Source: an uncultured Clostridia bacterium (GTDB lineage Bacteria > Bacillota > Clostridia > Christensenellales > UBA1242). From it: a DNA stretch of 64,000 nucleotides. Under the pieces are notes generated by a model, which was given only the letters and a program-made list of their open reading frames with translations, was not told the origin of the DNA and made no database searches. The stretch is from positions 147,146 through 211,145 of the forward strand of contig CAKVMI010000004.1 of assembly GCA_934772525.1 (NCBI GenBank). The letters are read 5' to 3'. The translations under genes and the position numbers were made by a program. Below, one piece after another: positions 44,313 through 52,850 of this stretch (its first letter is position 1; every line of letters begins with the position of its first letter).

Positions 44313-45413
44313 TTAACAATTACCTTTGTCGCTAAATACTTTTTCAATTATCTCTTTTTCTTTTGGCAAGTTATCTATTAGTGCCTTACAGTATCTAAAT
44401 TGCACCCTAGCCCTAATTAGGTTTAAATTAGGTCTTAGCAAATCAACCTTAAAGAATACATCTCCATTAATGTAATCTTCTAAAAATCTACAACCGAGTT
44501 CAAATGCAATCGCAATAGGACTAGTGCTTAATAATTGACGTTCGAGTTCATCAATCTCATAATTCAATCCCTTAAAAAAACCACTAGTAAATGCTTTATA
44601 TGAAGCGAAGTTTACACCAACTTTATCCAAATTTTCTTCATCTTCGGTCGCTAGGTTTGCAATATATCTAATTCCATCTGCAAAATCATTAATCACAAGC
44701 CCTGGCATACAAGTATCCAAATCTACAACGCACAAATATTTATTGTTTTCGTCTAATAAACAATTATTTAATTTTGTATCGTTATGAACTACTTGCGTCT
44801 TTAGTTTTCTAGAGTCTCTAAGTTTAGAAATTTGAAATATATCTATCCCCTTTTGTTTGGCGTACCTTATAATATTATCAGCTTCTAAAATTTCATTTTG
44901 AATCTCTGAAACTCTACCGCACCTATCACTTTTTACTGCATTCTTAAAATGCTCGTATTTATATAGAGTATCGTGAAAATGCTCATCAGACACAACAACT
45001 TTACCTTCTTTTATCCCACGAACCAGCCTATCAAATCTACCAAACCCATACGCTACTTGAAAAATAATATCTTCATCCCGAGAAAAATCATAAGAAACCG
45101 AATTTTTAATGAATGGATATACCCTATATACAAACCCCTCGGCGTCTTTAATGGAATTTTGCCCGTTTTTAGTTTTTCTTAAAAATAAGCATTTCTCATT
45201 TATACTTTTTAGATAATTTCCAACCGCTTCAATATTTTGTAAAACCTTATCAATATTTGGAAGTGCAACCGAATTTAATTTTTGTAACAAAAAACTGCCC
45301 AAATTTTGAGTTTCCACCTTGTATGTTCTATTAATTAACCCCGCACCAAATGGAACAATTTGGGTTACATTAGTTATTTCAAACTCATTTAATATTTGTT
45401 CTAAATTTTCCAT
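44313..45413 (-). CDS. APH-fold kinase, N-acetylhexosamine 1-kinase-like
   Basis: A 366-residue kinase of the aminoglycoside-phosphotransferase fold. The opening FGAGLINRTYKVE is the nucleotide loop, VVHNDTKLNNCLLD is the catalytic loop with the base Asp, and VVDLDTCMPG has the metal-binding Asp. The order and the exact HNDTKLNN spelling resemble N-acetylhexosamine 1-kinases (NahK), which start salvage of GlcNAc or GalNAc from host glycans in gut bacteria. Aminoglycoside resistance is unlikely. It stands between addB and rplI. Confidence 0.75.
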   Translation of the reverse strand: MENLEQILNEFEITNVTQIVPFGAGLINRTYKVETQNLGSFLLQKLNSVALPNIDKVLQNIEAVGNYLKSINEKCLFLRKTKNGQNSIKDAEGFVYRVYPFIKNSVSYDFSRDEDIIFQVAYGFGRFDRLVRGIKEGKVVVSDEHFHDTLYKYEHFKNAVKSDRCGRVSEIQNEILEADNIIRYAKQKGIDIFQISKLRDSRKLKTQVVHNDTKLNNCLLDENNKYLCVVDLDTCMPGLVINDFADGIRYIANLATEDEENLDKVGVNFASYKAFTSGFFKGLNYEIDELERQLLSTSPIAIAFELGCRFLEDYINGDVFFKVDLLRPNLNLIRARVQFRYCKALIDNLPKEKEIIEKVFSDKGNC

Positions 45414-45427
45414 AGTTCTCCAATAAA

Positions 45428-45457
45428 AAAATAAGGTAATAAACTTTACCTTATTTT
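45428..45457 (-). terminator. Terminator after rplI
   Basis: Arms aataaggtaa and ttaccttatt form a hairpin with a T run on the minus strand, 28 bases past the rplI stop. Confidence 0.7.
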
Positions 45458-45482
45458 ACCAAAAAACTAATTAAATTAACAA

Positions 45483-45926
45483 CTAATTTTCTTTAACTTG
45501 TACTTTTAATTTGCAACTAACTTCTGGAAATAGCTTTACTAAAACTTCGAAGTTTCCTAAGCTTTTTATTGGTGCAGATACTACAATTTTCTTTTTATCT
45601 ATGGTATAACCCATTTTTTGCAATTCGTCACTAATTTCTTTGTTGGTTACCGCACCAAAAAGTTGACCATTCTTACCAGTTGCCATACCAATAACAACTA
45701 CTACATCTTTTAATTTTTCAGCAACTTTTTTACATTCCGCCTTTTCTAATTCATAAGCTCTAGCTTCAGATTGCTTTGCTTGGGTATTTTCATTTATATT
45801 TGTAGCATTTGCTTCTACCGCTAAACCTTGCTTTATTAAGAAGTTCCTTGCGTATCCGTCGGCAACATTTACTACATCGCCTGCTTTACCAACATTTTTT
45901 ACTTGCTTTTTTAAAATAACTTTCAT
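45483..45926 (-). CDS. rplI: 50S ribosomal protein L9
   Basis: A 147-residue L9 that binds 23S rRNA near the L1 stalk. It starts [31 protein letters not shown], the signature of the N-terminal domain, has the long connecting helix and a C-terminal domain with [22 protein letters not shown] precedes the ATG. Standard length. In many Firmicutes rplI follows a DHH protein and precedes dnaB; neither is next to it here. Confidence 0.98.
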   Translation of the reverse strand: MKVILKKQVKNVGKAGDVVNVADGYARNFLIKQGLAVEANATNINENTQAKQSEARAYELEKAECKKVAEKLKDVVVVIGMATGKNGQLFGAVTNKEISDELQKMGYTIDKKKIVVSAPIKSLGNFEVLVKLFPEVSCKLKVQVKEN

Positions 45927-46034
45927 AAGAATCTCTCCTTTGAATTAATTTTAGCAACAAAATAACCTTTTGTCAACAAAACATAGGTAATAAATTTATT
46001 GCTTTTGACAATAATAAAATAAAAGGAGGTTTTT

Positions 46035-46328
46035 ATGATAGATTTAAAATGTAAGTGTGGAAAGTGTGAGTTTAATGAAAACTGTAACTGCTGTGCAAAC
46101 ACAATAAAAATTACTGGTACGTCTAGATGTGCAACCTACACCCCATCTGCCGACCGCTCTAAAGCCGAATTCAGCGATGAAATATCTCAACCATTAGTTC
46201 GTCCAAGTGTAGAAGTTTTGTGCGAAGCAAAATGCTTATTTAATAAAAGCGGTAAATGTCTGGCAAATGGAATATCCATTTTAAGAGAAGACAATTCCGC
46301 CGAATGTGGCACCTACCTACCAAAGTAA
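46035..46328 (+). CDS. DUF1540 cysteine-rich protein
   Basis: A 97-residue protein with 12 Cys arranged in two modules (CKCGKCEFNENCNCC..C and CEAKCLFNKSGKC..C), the pattern of two DUF1540 domains. The family is small, widespread in clostridia and often linked to sporulation, but has no fixed role; zinc or metal binding is plausible. AAAGGAGG precedes the ATG by 5-6 bases. It is a plus-strand gene isolated between convergent neighbours and ends at a bidirectional terminator. Confidence 0.85.
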   Translation: MIDLKCKCGKCEFNENCNCCANTIKITGTSRCATYTPSADRSKAEFSDEISQPLVRPSVEVLCEAKCLFNKSGKCLANGISILREDNSAECGTYLPK

Positions 46329-46340
46329 ATGAAAAGAAAT

Positions 46341-46367
46341 ATACCCAAATATGTTGGGTATATTTTT
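46341..46367. terminator. Convergent-gene terminator
   Basis: Arms atacccaa and ttgggtat with a five-base loop lie between the DUF1540 gene (plus) and the GNAT gene (minus), with a T run on the plus strand. Confidence 0.75.
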
Positions 46368-46383
46368 ATATTGTTATAAAAAA

Positions 46384-46998
46384 TTATATTTCTCGTACTA
46401 AAATATTGTAATTTACTATTATATCGCCATCTTTAAACTTATTTAAGGTTTTTACAGAATTTTCCTTCCCTACTTTACTAAAGAACTCTTGAGAAGATAA
46501 CGCAATAAACTCATCTCTTTTTACTGGTTTTGCATATTCTTTCCAAATTGTAAAGCCTTTATTTAAACAAGATTTGTTACTTGCAATATTATCTTTATGA
46601 ATTTTTGCAAAAACAAATTTAAAACCTTTATCTTTGATTTTTGCTAATAAGTAATCTATTAACTTTTGTTGAATTTTATTGCCCCTATACTCAGAATGTA
46701 CCATCGAAAAACCTATCTCTACGAGTTTTTCGGTGTCACAACCTGTAGGAAATTCAATTTTACCTATAAGTTTACCGCATTTGTAATCTAGAGAAGCAAC
46801 ACCAACTAATTTAGAACCAGCAAAAGCCCCTATAATATAAAATCTTGGATTTGCAATAATCTGTCTAACCGACTCTTCATCATATGGCATAGGTGAAAAC
46901 CATTCCAAATTCTCAAGATGTGCATACATATCAATTATTAAATCAGAAAATTGTTTTGAATCTTGTTCGCTTAATTCTCTTATATTAACTTCAACCAT
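46384..46998 (-). CDS. GNAT-family N-acetyltransferase
   Basis: A 204-residue acetyltransferase. Strand and helix order fit the GNAT fold, with the acetyl-CoA loop in VHSEYRGNKIQQKLIDYLL (Q/RxxGxx form, here RGNKIQ) and the late strand HKDNIASNKSCLNKGF. The substrate is unknown. AGGGGA precedes the ATG. It stands alone upstream of the DUF1540 terminator. Confidence 0.88.
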   Translation of the reverse strand: MVEVNIRELSEQDSKQFSDLIIDMYAHLENLEWFSPMPYDEESVRQIIANPRFYIIGAFAGSKLVGVASLDYKCGKLIGKIEFPTGCDTEKLVEIGFSMVHSEYRGNKIQQKLIDYLLAKIKDKGFKFVFAKIHKDNIASNKSCLNKGFTIWKEYAKPVKRDEFIALSSQEFFSKVGKENSVKTLNKFKDGDIIVNYNILVREI

Positions 46999-47092
46999 TC
47001 TAATCCCCTATAAATTCAGTATAATTTTATGCTATTTTGGTATTTGTACTAATACACAATAAAAACAAATATTTTTCATTCAACATAAAAAT

Positions 47093-47122
47093 AAAAGGTA
47101 CAGAAAATTCTATACCTTTTAC
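47093..47122 (-). terminator. Terminator after rplL
   Basis: Arms aaaaggtacag and ctatacctttt (one G-U-type mismatch) form a hairpin followed by T-rich sequence on the minus strand. Confidence 0.75.
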
Positions 47123-47130
47123 TTTACTAA

Positions 47131-47502
47131 TTACTTAAGCTTTGCAACAGCGCCAGCTTCCTTGAACTTAGCAACCATTTCTTCAGCAGCTTCCTTAGCA
47201 ACGTTTTCCTTAACAACCTTTGGAGCTCCGTCAACAAGTGCCTTAGCTTCACTTAGTCCAAGACCAGTGATTTCTCTAACAACCTTGATAACTGCAATCT
47301 TGTTTGCACCAACTTCTGCAAGTTCAACATTGAATTCACTCTTTTCTTCTTCTGCAGCAGCAGCGCCACCAGCAGCAGGAGCAGCAACTGCCATAGCAGC
47401 AGCGCTAACACCAAATTCTTCCTCTAATGATTTAACTAAGTCGTTTAGTTCAACAACTGTAAGTTCTTTAATTTCGTCTAATATCTTCTTAATATCAGCC
47501 AT
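47131..47502 (-). CDS. rplL: 50S ribosomal protein L7/L12
   Basis: A 123-residue stalk protein that recruits translation GTPases. The N-terminal dimerisation helices ([21 protein letters not shown]), the alanine-rich hinge and the C-terminal domain with [29 protein letters not shown] are typical. AAAGGAG precedes the ATG. It follows rplJ by 48 bases and ends at a terminator, as in the standard L10 operon. Confidence 0.98.
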   Translation of the reverse strand: MADIKKILDEIKELTVVELNDLVKSLEEEFGVSAAAMAVAAPAAGGAAAAEEEKSEFNVELAEVGANKIAVIKVVREITGLGLSEAKALVDGAPKVVKENVAKEAAEEMVAKFKEAGAVAKLK

Positions 47503-47550
47503 TTTAAATTCTCCTTTTTTTAATTTTAATTTAATTTACTTGCTAATAAA

Positions 47551-48039
47551 TTAGTTAGCCTTCTTAGCGGCTTGATCCAAAACAACTGCAAGTGAGCGGA
47601 TTGGATTTTGTAACATACCAAGCAATTGAGCAATAAGCACTTCTTTTGAAGGGATAGAAGCAATCTTTTTAACTTCGTCATATTCCATTGCTGTACCTTC
47701 GATGTATCCGCACTTAGCCTTCATAACTTTGTACTCTTTTTCTCCGTCAAAAACGATTTTTGCAGGAGAAACAACTTCTGTTGCACTTGTAGCAAGTGCA
47801 GTTGGTCCATCAAAATGCTTTTCGTCTAACTTGATACCAAGTTCATCTAAAGCAATCTTAATAAGACGGTTTTTGTAAACTCTGTATTCGCAACCATTTT
47901 CTCTAAACTTGTTTCTTAGAGCGGTATCTTGTTCTACAGTAAGACCTTTGTAGTCTACTAATACAACAGACTTAGCGTTTTGAATACGTTCCTTAATTTC
48001 AGCAACAATGCCGTTTTTTAACTCTCTGTTTGTTGACAT
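47551..48039 (-). CDS. rplJ: 50S ribosomal protein L10
   Basis: A 162-residue L10 that forms the stalk base for L12. KNGIVAEIKERIQNAKSVVLVDYKGLTVEQDTALRNKFRENG is the conserved N-terminal part, and RIYKNRLIKIALDELG-like and PIRSLAVVLDQ sequences follow. The ATG at 48037-48039 is preceded by AGGAGG at 5 bases; a longer frame would add 20 residues in the leader. It is preceded by an L10 leader and an attenuator. Confidence 0.97.
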   Translation of the reverse strand: MSTNRELKNGIVAEIKERIQNAKSVVLVDYKGLTVEQDTALRNKFRENGCEYRVYKNRLIKIALDELGIKLDEKHFDGPTALATSATEVVSPAKIVFDGEKEYKVMKAKCGYIEGTAMEYDEVKKIASIPSKEVLIAQLLGMLQNPIRSLAVVLDQAAKKAN

Positions 48040-48070
48040 AATTACCTCCTTGAAATTTTGCGAAACAAAT

Positions 48071-48110
48071 AAAAATTCTAGATTTGCGTCAAGGAACACA
48101 ATTCTAGAAT
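48071..48110 (-). promoter_or_regulatory. Attenuator hairpin in the rplJ leader
   Basis: Arms attcta and taga-type (attctagaa at the far side, tctagaat at the near side, 14 pairs with one mismatch) are followed on the minus strand by a run of T. It lies between the L10 leader and the rplJ ribosome binding site. The loop contains GTTCCT, which could pair with AGGAAC in the upstream leader to give an antiterminator. Confidence 0.6.
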
Positions 48111-48137
48111 ATTAACCAATCTATACTCTATTAATTT

Positions 48138-48191
48138 AGTTCCTAAGCAAGATTTATGATAATAATTTACCACTTGCCGTCTTCGGTACTA
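48138..48191 (-). promoter_or_regulatory. Ribosomal protein L10 leader
   Basis: On the minus strand GTACCGAAGACGGCAAGTG is followed by ATCTTGCTTAGGAAC. This matches the known L10 leader pattern (CCGxAGACxGCxxGTG ... CxTGCxxAGG), where GCAAG pairs with CTTGC. L10, with L12, binds such leaders to repress the operon. Confidence 0.7.
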
Positions 48192-48215
48192 GAAAATTAT
48201 CTATTTACGTGCAAT

Positions 48216-48244
48216 AATATAGCATACAACCAACCATTTGTCAA
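48216..48244 (-). promoter_or_regulatory. rplJ-rplL promoter
   Basis: Perfect minus-strand TTGACA (48239-48244), a 17-base spacer and TATATT (48216-48221). The message starts about 170 bases before rplJ, leaving room for the leader. Confidence 0.7.
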
Positions 48245-48391
48245 GTGTTTTTTTGCTTTTATTAAGCAATAATACAAATAATATGATTATTCGTCGATTT
48301 TATTTTACTATATAACTAGCAAGTTGTAAACAAAAATTAATGCATACAAACATCCACACTTGAAACGTGATGTTTAGTTTTATAGTATAAA

Positions 48392-48420
48392 AAAATAGAA
48401 CGAATTAATCGTTCTATTTT
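48392..48420 (-). terminator. Terminator after rplA
   Basis: Arms aaaatagaacga and tcgttctatttt form a strong hairpin with a T run; it separates the L11-L1 unit from the L10-L12 unit. Confidence 0.85.
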
Positions 48421-48429
48421 TATCTGGCA

Positions 48430-49119
48430 TTAGCCAATTCTGTAGTTAACCTTGATTCCAGGTCCCATGCAACTTGCGATGGTAACACTCTTTAAGTATT
48501 GACCCTTTGCAGCTTGTGGCTTAGCCTTGATGACTGCGTCCATAAGTGTATTTAGGTTTTCTACTAATTTTTCTTTACCAAAACTCTTTCTACCAATAAT
48601 AACGTGTACAATGTTATTCTTGTCTAGTCTGTATTCAACCTTACCAGCTTTAACATCGTTAACAGCCTTAGTAACATCGGTTGTAACTGTACCAGACTTT
48701 GGGTTTGGCATTAAGCCCTTAGGTCCAAGAATTCTAGCTATTCTACCTACAAGACCCATCATATCTGGGGTTGTGATACAAGCATCGAAATCCATCCAGT
48801 TTTCATTTTGAATCTTAGCTATCATTTCTTCTGCGCCAACATAGTCTGCTCCAGCCTTTTTAGCTTCGTCAGCCTTGTCGCCCTTAGCGATAACTAAAAC
48901 CTTTAATTCTTTACCAGTTCCGTGAGGAAGAACAACTGTTCCTCTTACTTGTTGATCAGCGTTTCTACCATCAACACCCAACTTAACATGAAGTTCGATA
49001 GTTTCATCAAACTTAGCAGTTGCAGTGTTAATAGCTAGTTCTACTGCGTCTTCTACATTGTATAGTTTAGACTTTTCAACCAACTTTCTTGCAGCTTCGG
49101 TTCTCTTTCCGTGTGTCAT
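48430..49119 (-). CDS. rplA: 50S ribosomal protein L1
   Basis: A 229-residue protein that binds 23S rRNA at the L1 stalk. It has the conserved [18 protein letters not shown] opening, [21 protein letters not shown] near the middle and a C-terminal [17 protein letters not shown] precedes the ATG by 11 bases. It follows rplK by 21 bases and ends at a terminator. Confidence 0.98.
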   Translation of the reverse strand: MTHGKRTEAARKLVEKSKLYNVEDAVELAINTATAKFDETIELHVKLGVDGRNADQQVRGTVVLPHGTGKELKVLVIAKGDKADEAKKAGADYVGAEEMIAKIQNENWMDFDACITTPDMMGLVGRIARILGPKGLMPNPKSGTVTTDVTKAVNDVKAGKVEYRLDKNNIVHVIIGRKSFGKEKLVENLNTLMDAVIKAKPQAAKGQYLKSVTIASCMGPGIKVNYRIG

Positions 49120-49140
49120 AATATGCGATTCCTCCTATAC

Positions 49141-49575
49141 TTATTCTTCCACGGTAATGCCCATGCTACGAGCAGTTCCCTTAACCATACTCATTGCAGA
49201 TTCAACGCTAGCAGCGTTAAGATCCTTCATCTTGGTCTTAGCGATTTCTTCAACCTGAGCAAGAGTTAGCTTTCCGACTTTTTCACGATTTGGTTTGCCA
49301 CTACCACTTTCAATACCTAATGCTTTCTTAATTAGGACTGCAACTGGTGGGGTCTTTAAAATGAATGTAAATGAACGATCTGCATAGATTGTCATTACTA
49401 CTGGGATAATTAATCCAGCTTGTTGTGCAGTTTTATCGTTAAATTCTTTAACGAATCCTGGAATGTTAATTCCATGAGGTCCAAGTGAACTACCAACTGG
49501 AGGACCTGCTGTTGCCTTACCTGCAGGTAATTGCAACTTAACTACGGCTTGTACTTTCTTTTGTGGTGCTGCCAT
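49141..49575 (-). CDS. rplK: 50S ribosomal protein L11
   Basis: A 144-residue protein of the GTPase-associated centre. [31 protein letters not shown] and [27 protein letters not shown] are the L11 signatures. AAAGGAG precedes the ATG. It lies between nusG and rplA as in most bacteria. Confidence 0.98.
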   Translation of the reverse strand: MAAPQKKVQAVVKLQLPAGKATAGPPVGSSLGPHGINIPGFVKEFNDKTAQQAGLIIPVVMTIYADRSFTFILKTPPVAVLIKKALGIESGSGKPNREKVGKLTLAQVEEIAKTKMKDLNAASVESAMSMVKGTARSMGITVEE

Positions 49576-49689
49576 AATATTCTCCTTTGTTCAAAAATTG
49601 AACACTTTGTGGTTTTTTCGAGACATGACAAAATTTATCTCTCCCACTATATTTTAACTATTTGACCTAGCCAAATAGGTAAAACCTAA

Positions 49690-50223
49690 TTAAATAACTT
49701 CGATTTGTGCAAAATCTAGTTCAACTGGTGTAAGTCTACCGAACATAGAAACGGTAACCTTACACTTTTGGTTTGCAGAGTCAACTTCAGTAACTTCGCC
49801 TGCAAAACCTTCTAATGGACCCATTACAACCTTGACTTTATCGCCAACATTAACACTAAGATCCACATTAACCTTTTCAAGACGCATTCTTCTAATTTCG
49901 TCTTGAGTTAAAGGCAATGGTCTGCCCGCAGGACCACAGAAACCTGTTACCCCACGAGTATTAACTATTGTATGCCACAATGAGTCCCTATATCTCATCT
50001 TTATAAGAACATAGGTAGGAAACATTTTGCGTTGAACAACTTTACGTTTTCCATTCTTTTCTTCAATAACGTCTTCCATAGGTATTTGAACTTCTAGAAT
50101 ATCGTCTTGAAGATTGTTTGTTTCAACAACCTTGTATAGGTTATCTTGAACCATATTTTCGTAACCAGAGAAAGTATGAAGAACATACCACTTTGGTTCT
50201 TCTAAATCTTTATTTTCTTCCAT
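49690..50223 (-). CDS. nusG: Transcription elongation/antitermination factor NusG
   Basis: A 177-residue factor that binds RNA polymerase. KWYVLHTFSGYENMV is the NGN-domain opening, FPTYVLIKM and GVTGFCGPAGRPLPLT follow, and the C-terminal KOW domain carries VGDKVKVVMGPLEGFAGEV. AGGGAGA precedes the ATG. It is followed by rplK and preceded by secE with 16 bases between. Confidence 0.97.
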   Translation of the reverse strand: MEENKDLEEPKWYVLHTFSGYENMVQDNLYKVVETNNLQDDILEVQIPMEDVIEEKNGKRKVVQRKMFPTYVLIKMRYRDSLWHTIVNTRGVTGFCGPAGRPLPLTQDEIRRMRLEKVNVDLSVNVGDKVKVVMGPLEGFAGEVTEVDSANQKCKVTVSMFGRLTPVELDFAQIEVI

Positions 50224-50239
50224 AATCTATCTCCCTATT

Positions 50240-50602
50240 CTATAATGATGAAAGTAGTTTAATAATGTAACTTATTAAAAGGTCAAACCCAAATACAACT
50301 ACACCAAAAACTAAAACAACGCTTAAAACCATACCGGTTTGTTTCATTGTTTTACCAAATGAAGGCCAAGTAACCTTTTTTAGTTCTGCAAATGTTTCTT
50401 TAATACGGCTACGCTTAACTTCGCCAGATTGTGATTTTTTTGCATTTGCTTTTTTGTTTTCTTTTGGTTCTTTTTGCTTCTTTACTTTATTATCTTTCAT
50501 CTTAGGTTCGGTTGCTGGCTCTTCAACAACAGCTTCTACTACATCCTTCCCGATAGACTCAGTTTCTTCTGCAATAATGGTTTTCTGGTTCTTCTTTGAC
50601 AC
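50240..50602 (-). CDS. secE: Protein translocase subunit SecE
   Basis: A 120-residue subunit of SecYEG. A charged Glu/Lys-rich N-terminal stretch of about 55 residues precedes SRIKETFAELKKVTWPSF, the conserved SecE amphipathic helix, and a single membrane segment (VLSVVLVFGVVVFGFDLLISYI). The start is a GTG at 50600-50602, 8 bases after GGGGG; ATG is not available in frame. The extended N-terminus is longer than in E. coli relatives of the short type. It lies between rpmG and nusG. Confidence 0.95.
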   Translation of the reverse strand: MSKKNQKTIIAEETESIGKDVVEAVVEEPATEPKMKDNKVKKQKEPKENKKANAKKSQSGEVKRSRIKETFAELKKVTWPSFGKTMKQTGMVLSVVLVFGVVVFGFDLLISYIIKLLSSL

Positions 50603-50627
50603 CTAAAATACCCCCTAAAATAAATAA

Positions 50628-50777
50628 TTACTTAGTTTCTTTGTGTGTAGTATGCTTTTTGCAACGTGGGCAATACTTTTTCATTTCGATACGATCTGGG
50701 TCGTTCTTTTTATTTTTGTAATTGTCGTAATTTCTTTCTTTGCATTCTGTGCATTCTAATGTAATCTTTGTTCTCAT
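50628..50777 (-). CDS. rpmG: 50S ribosomal protein L33
   Basis: A 49-residue protein starting [18 protein letters not shown] and ending with [14 protein letters not shown]. Two CxxC pairs give the zinc-binding form of L33. GGGAG lies about 9 bases before the ATG. It is the first gene of the rpmG-secE-nusG-rplK-rplA run, a classic arrangement. Confidence 0.97.
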   Translation of the reverse strand: MRTKITLECTECKERNYDNYKNKKNDPDRIEMKKYCPRCKKHTTHKETK

Positions 50778-50831
50778 AAAAATTTTCTCCCAAAAAATTA
50801 ACACTTCCTACTCGGTAAGTGTTGTGCATAC

Positions 50832-50860
50832 AATTTAACATAATTTTAAGACTTTGTCAA
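50832..50860 (-). promoter_or_regulatory. rpmG-secE-nusG promoter
   Basis: Perfect minus-strand TTGACA (50855-50860), a 17-base spacer and TAAATT (50832-50837), 55 bases before rpmG. In the leader a 7-pair hairpin (aacactt/aagtgtt, 50802-50825) followed by six T is a possible attenuator. The rest of 50861-51060 shows nothing I recognise. Confidence 0.65.
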
Positions 50861-51060
50861 TACTTTTTATTACAATCATCCAATCTTTTTGAAAAATTTT
50901 TCACAAAATTTATGCATTTTGTACAATGCAGATTATTAATTGCGTAATATTTTTGCGAAATTAATACTTAAACACTTCTAATCAAATTATTGACAAAACT
51001 CACTAAATTGTTTCACTCCAACTTAATTTTAATGAAAAATTTAACTTCATCAATAATTAT

Positions 51061-51089
51061 TTGTTAAAAACTAAAAATTTTGTTACAAT
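51061..51089 (+). promoter_or_regulatory. glpK promoter
   Basis: TTGTTA (51061-51066), a 17-base spacer and TACAAT (51084-51089), 31 bases before the glpK ATG. Confidence 0.55.
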
Positions 51090-51119
51090 AAATTAAAAAA
51101 GCAAAGGAATCAAATTTTT

Positions 51120-52610
51120 ATGAAAAGATATATACTAAGCATAGATGAAGGAACCACAAGTGAAAGAGTTATTCTATATGATTGCACAAAACGAAAGATT
51201 GTAGACAACCATCACCTACCTATTTCTACCACCTACCCCAAAAGTGGTTGGGTTGAACAAGATGCAACTCAAATATGGGAAAGTGTAAAAACAAGTTTAA
51301 TGTTTTTGGTTAAAAAACATAAGCTGACCGATAAAAATACCTATGGAATTTGCATTACTAATCAGCGTGAAGCCGTTTGTAGTTGGGACTCTTTGGGTAC
51401 CCCACTTGCTCCAATAATTAGTTGGCAATGCAAAAGAACCAGCGATCTTTGTGAAAAAATGAGCGACGATAAAAAGCGTTTTCTAAAACAAAAGACCGGC
51501 TTAATTTTAGATAGTTATTTTTCGGCAAGCAAGATACAATGGTTATTAGACAACGATAAAAGCATACAAGAAGCAAAGGAAAACCAAGAATTACACTTTG
51601 GCACAATAGATAGTTATCTAATTTACAAACTAACCGGCGGTAAAATGTTTGCAACCGACACGACAAACGCTTGTAGAACGATGCTTGTAGATATAGTTCA
51701 CCCATTTGAATATGACCCCGAATTACTTGCATTTTGGAAATTAAAAAACGTTAAATTGCCAAAAATCTTAAATAGTATTGATAACTTTGGAACCGAAGTT
51801 GAAACCGGCTTTAACCTACCTATCCTTGCTGTAATTGGCGACCAACAGTCTAGCCTTGTAGGTCAAGGTTGTACAAATAAAATGGTTGCAAAAATGACTT
51901 TTGGGACAGGTGGATTTTTGCTTGTAAATACCGGAAAAACCATAGTTAACGAAAACGAAAATTCTTTAAACACAATTGCTTATTCTATAAAAAACAAAAC
52001 TACTTACGCCGTAGAAGGAAGCATTTTTAACTGTGGAAGTGCAGTAAATTACATAAAAAATGTATTAAATTTGTTTGAAGACTACGCAAAGTTGGACAAA
52101 ATATGCAACAAGTCTAAAACTAACGGACTTGTTATGATTCCGACATTTACCGGCGTTGGTGCCCCATTTTGGAATGGAGATTTAAGAGCGAGTATTATTA
52201 ACTTAAACTTTGACTCTTCCCGCTCAGATATAACCAAAGCAACAATCGAAAGTTTTGCTTTTATGCTAGAAGAAATACTTTCCGACCTTCGTTCAAAAGG
52301 CATAAAAATTAAGGAATTACACGTCGACGGCGGAGTTAGTAAAACCGACTACTTATTAAAACTAATTGCTTCTACATCAAATCTAACCGTTTTAAGAACA
52401 AAAGAAAGCGAAAGCACCGCAATTGGAGCAATAAACCTAGGACTACTTGCAAGCGGAGTAGTAGATAGCTTAGACACTTTAAGTGATGATACTCAAATTT
52501 CTAAGGTATTTACTCCAGATAAAGAACTATCCATATACGCAAAACAATCATTTGCAAAATGGCACAGTGAATTTATTAACCAATTAAACAAATTTAAAGG
52601 TAGCAACTAA
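51120..52610 (+). CDS. glpK: Glycerol kinase
   Basis: A 496-residue FGGY-family kinase that phosphorylates glycerol to glycerol 3-phosphate, feeding phospholipids and glycolysis (TIM and PGK are in the window). The start SIDEGTTSERVILYD is the phosphate loop, GWVEQDATQIW, CSWDS, TDTTNACRTML, GDQQSSLVGQG and FTGVGAPFWNGDLRA are glycerol-kinase motifs; HVDGGVSK is the late ATP loop. In most glycerol kinases the first loop reads DQGTTSS; here it reads DEGTTSE. No glycerol facilitator or dehydrogenase neighbours it. The site AAAGGA lies 12 bases before the ATG, longer than usual. Confidence 0.92.
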   Translation: MKRYILSIDEGTTSERVILYDCTKRKIVDNHHLPISTTYPKSGWVEQDATQIWESVKTSLMFLVKKHKLTDKNTYGICITNQREAVCSWDSLGTPLAPIISWQCKRTSDLCEKMSDDKKRFLKQKTGLILDSYFSASKIQWLLDNDKSIQEAKENQELHFGTIDSYLIYKLTGGKMFATDTTNACRTMLVDIVHPFEYDPELLAFWKLKNVKLPKILNSIDNFGTEVETGFNLPILAVIGDQQSSLVGQGCTNKMVAKMTFGTGGFLLVNTGKTIVNENENSLNTIAYSIKNKTTYAVEGSIFNCGSAVNYIKNVLNLFEDYAKLDKICNKSKTNGLVMIPTFTGVGAPFWNGDLRASIINLNFDSSRSDITKATIESFAFMLEEILSDLRSKGIKIKELHVDGGVSKTDYLLKLIASTSNLTVLRTKESESTAIGAINLGLLASGVVDSLDTLSDDTQISKVFTPDKELSIYAKQSFAKWHSEFINQLNKFKGSN

Positions 52611-52627
52611 ACTACCTTTATTTTTTT
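52596..52627 (+). terminator. Terminator of glpK
   Basis: Arms aaaggtag and ctaccttt overlap the last codons and stop of glpK, followed by a T run on the plus strand. Confidence 0.75.
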
Positions 52628-52748
52628 ATAAATGCAAAAAATCATAAAATTCCACATATTATGTCACACATAGTATATTATTTTCTTTGGTTTTGCGGTA
52701 TTACTTTAGACATAGCACCACCCTACCATTCGTTTATTTTACTAATTT

Positions 52749-52783
52749 AAAATTCTATCTGAAAATATCAGATAGAATTTTTT
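52749..52783. terminator. Second hairpin between glpK and the DUF3794 gene
   Basis: Arms aattctatctga and tcagatagaatt form a perfect 12-pair hairpin with a T run on the plus strand. It lies between convergent genes and may serve either. Confidence 0.65.
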
Positions 52784-52850
52784 GAGGGGCTTTGCAACAA
52801 ATATTAGTATCCTCATTAAATAATAAATAGTTTTTGAATTTATACTTTCA

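Noticed and set aside
44313..45413. Aminoglycoside resistance kinase
   Set aside because: The APH fold is shared with sugar kinases, and the HNDTKLNN and PG motifs fit N-acetylhexosamine kinases better.
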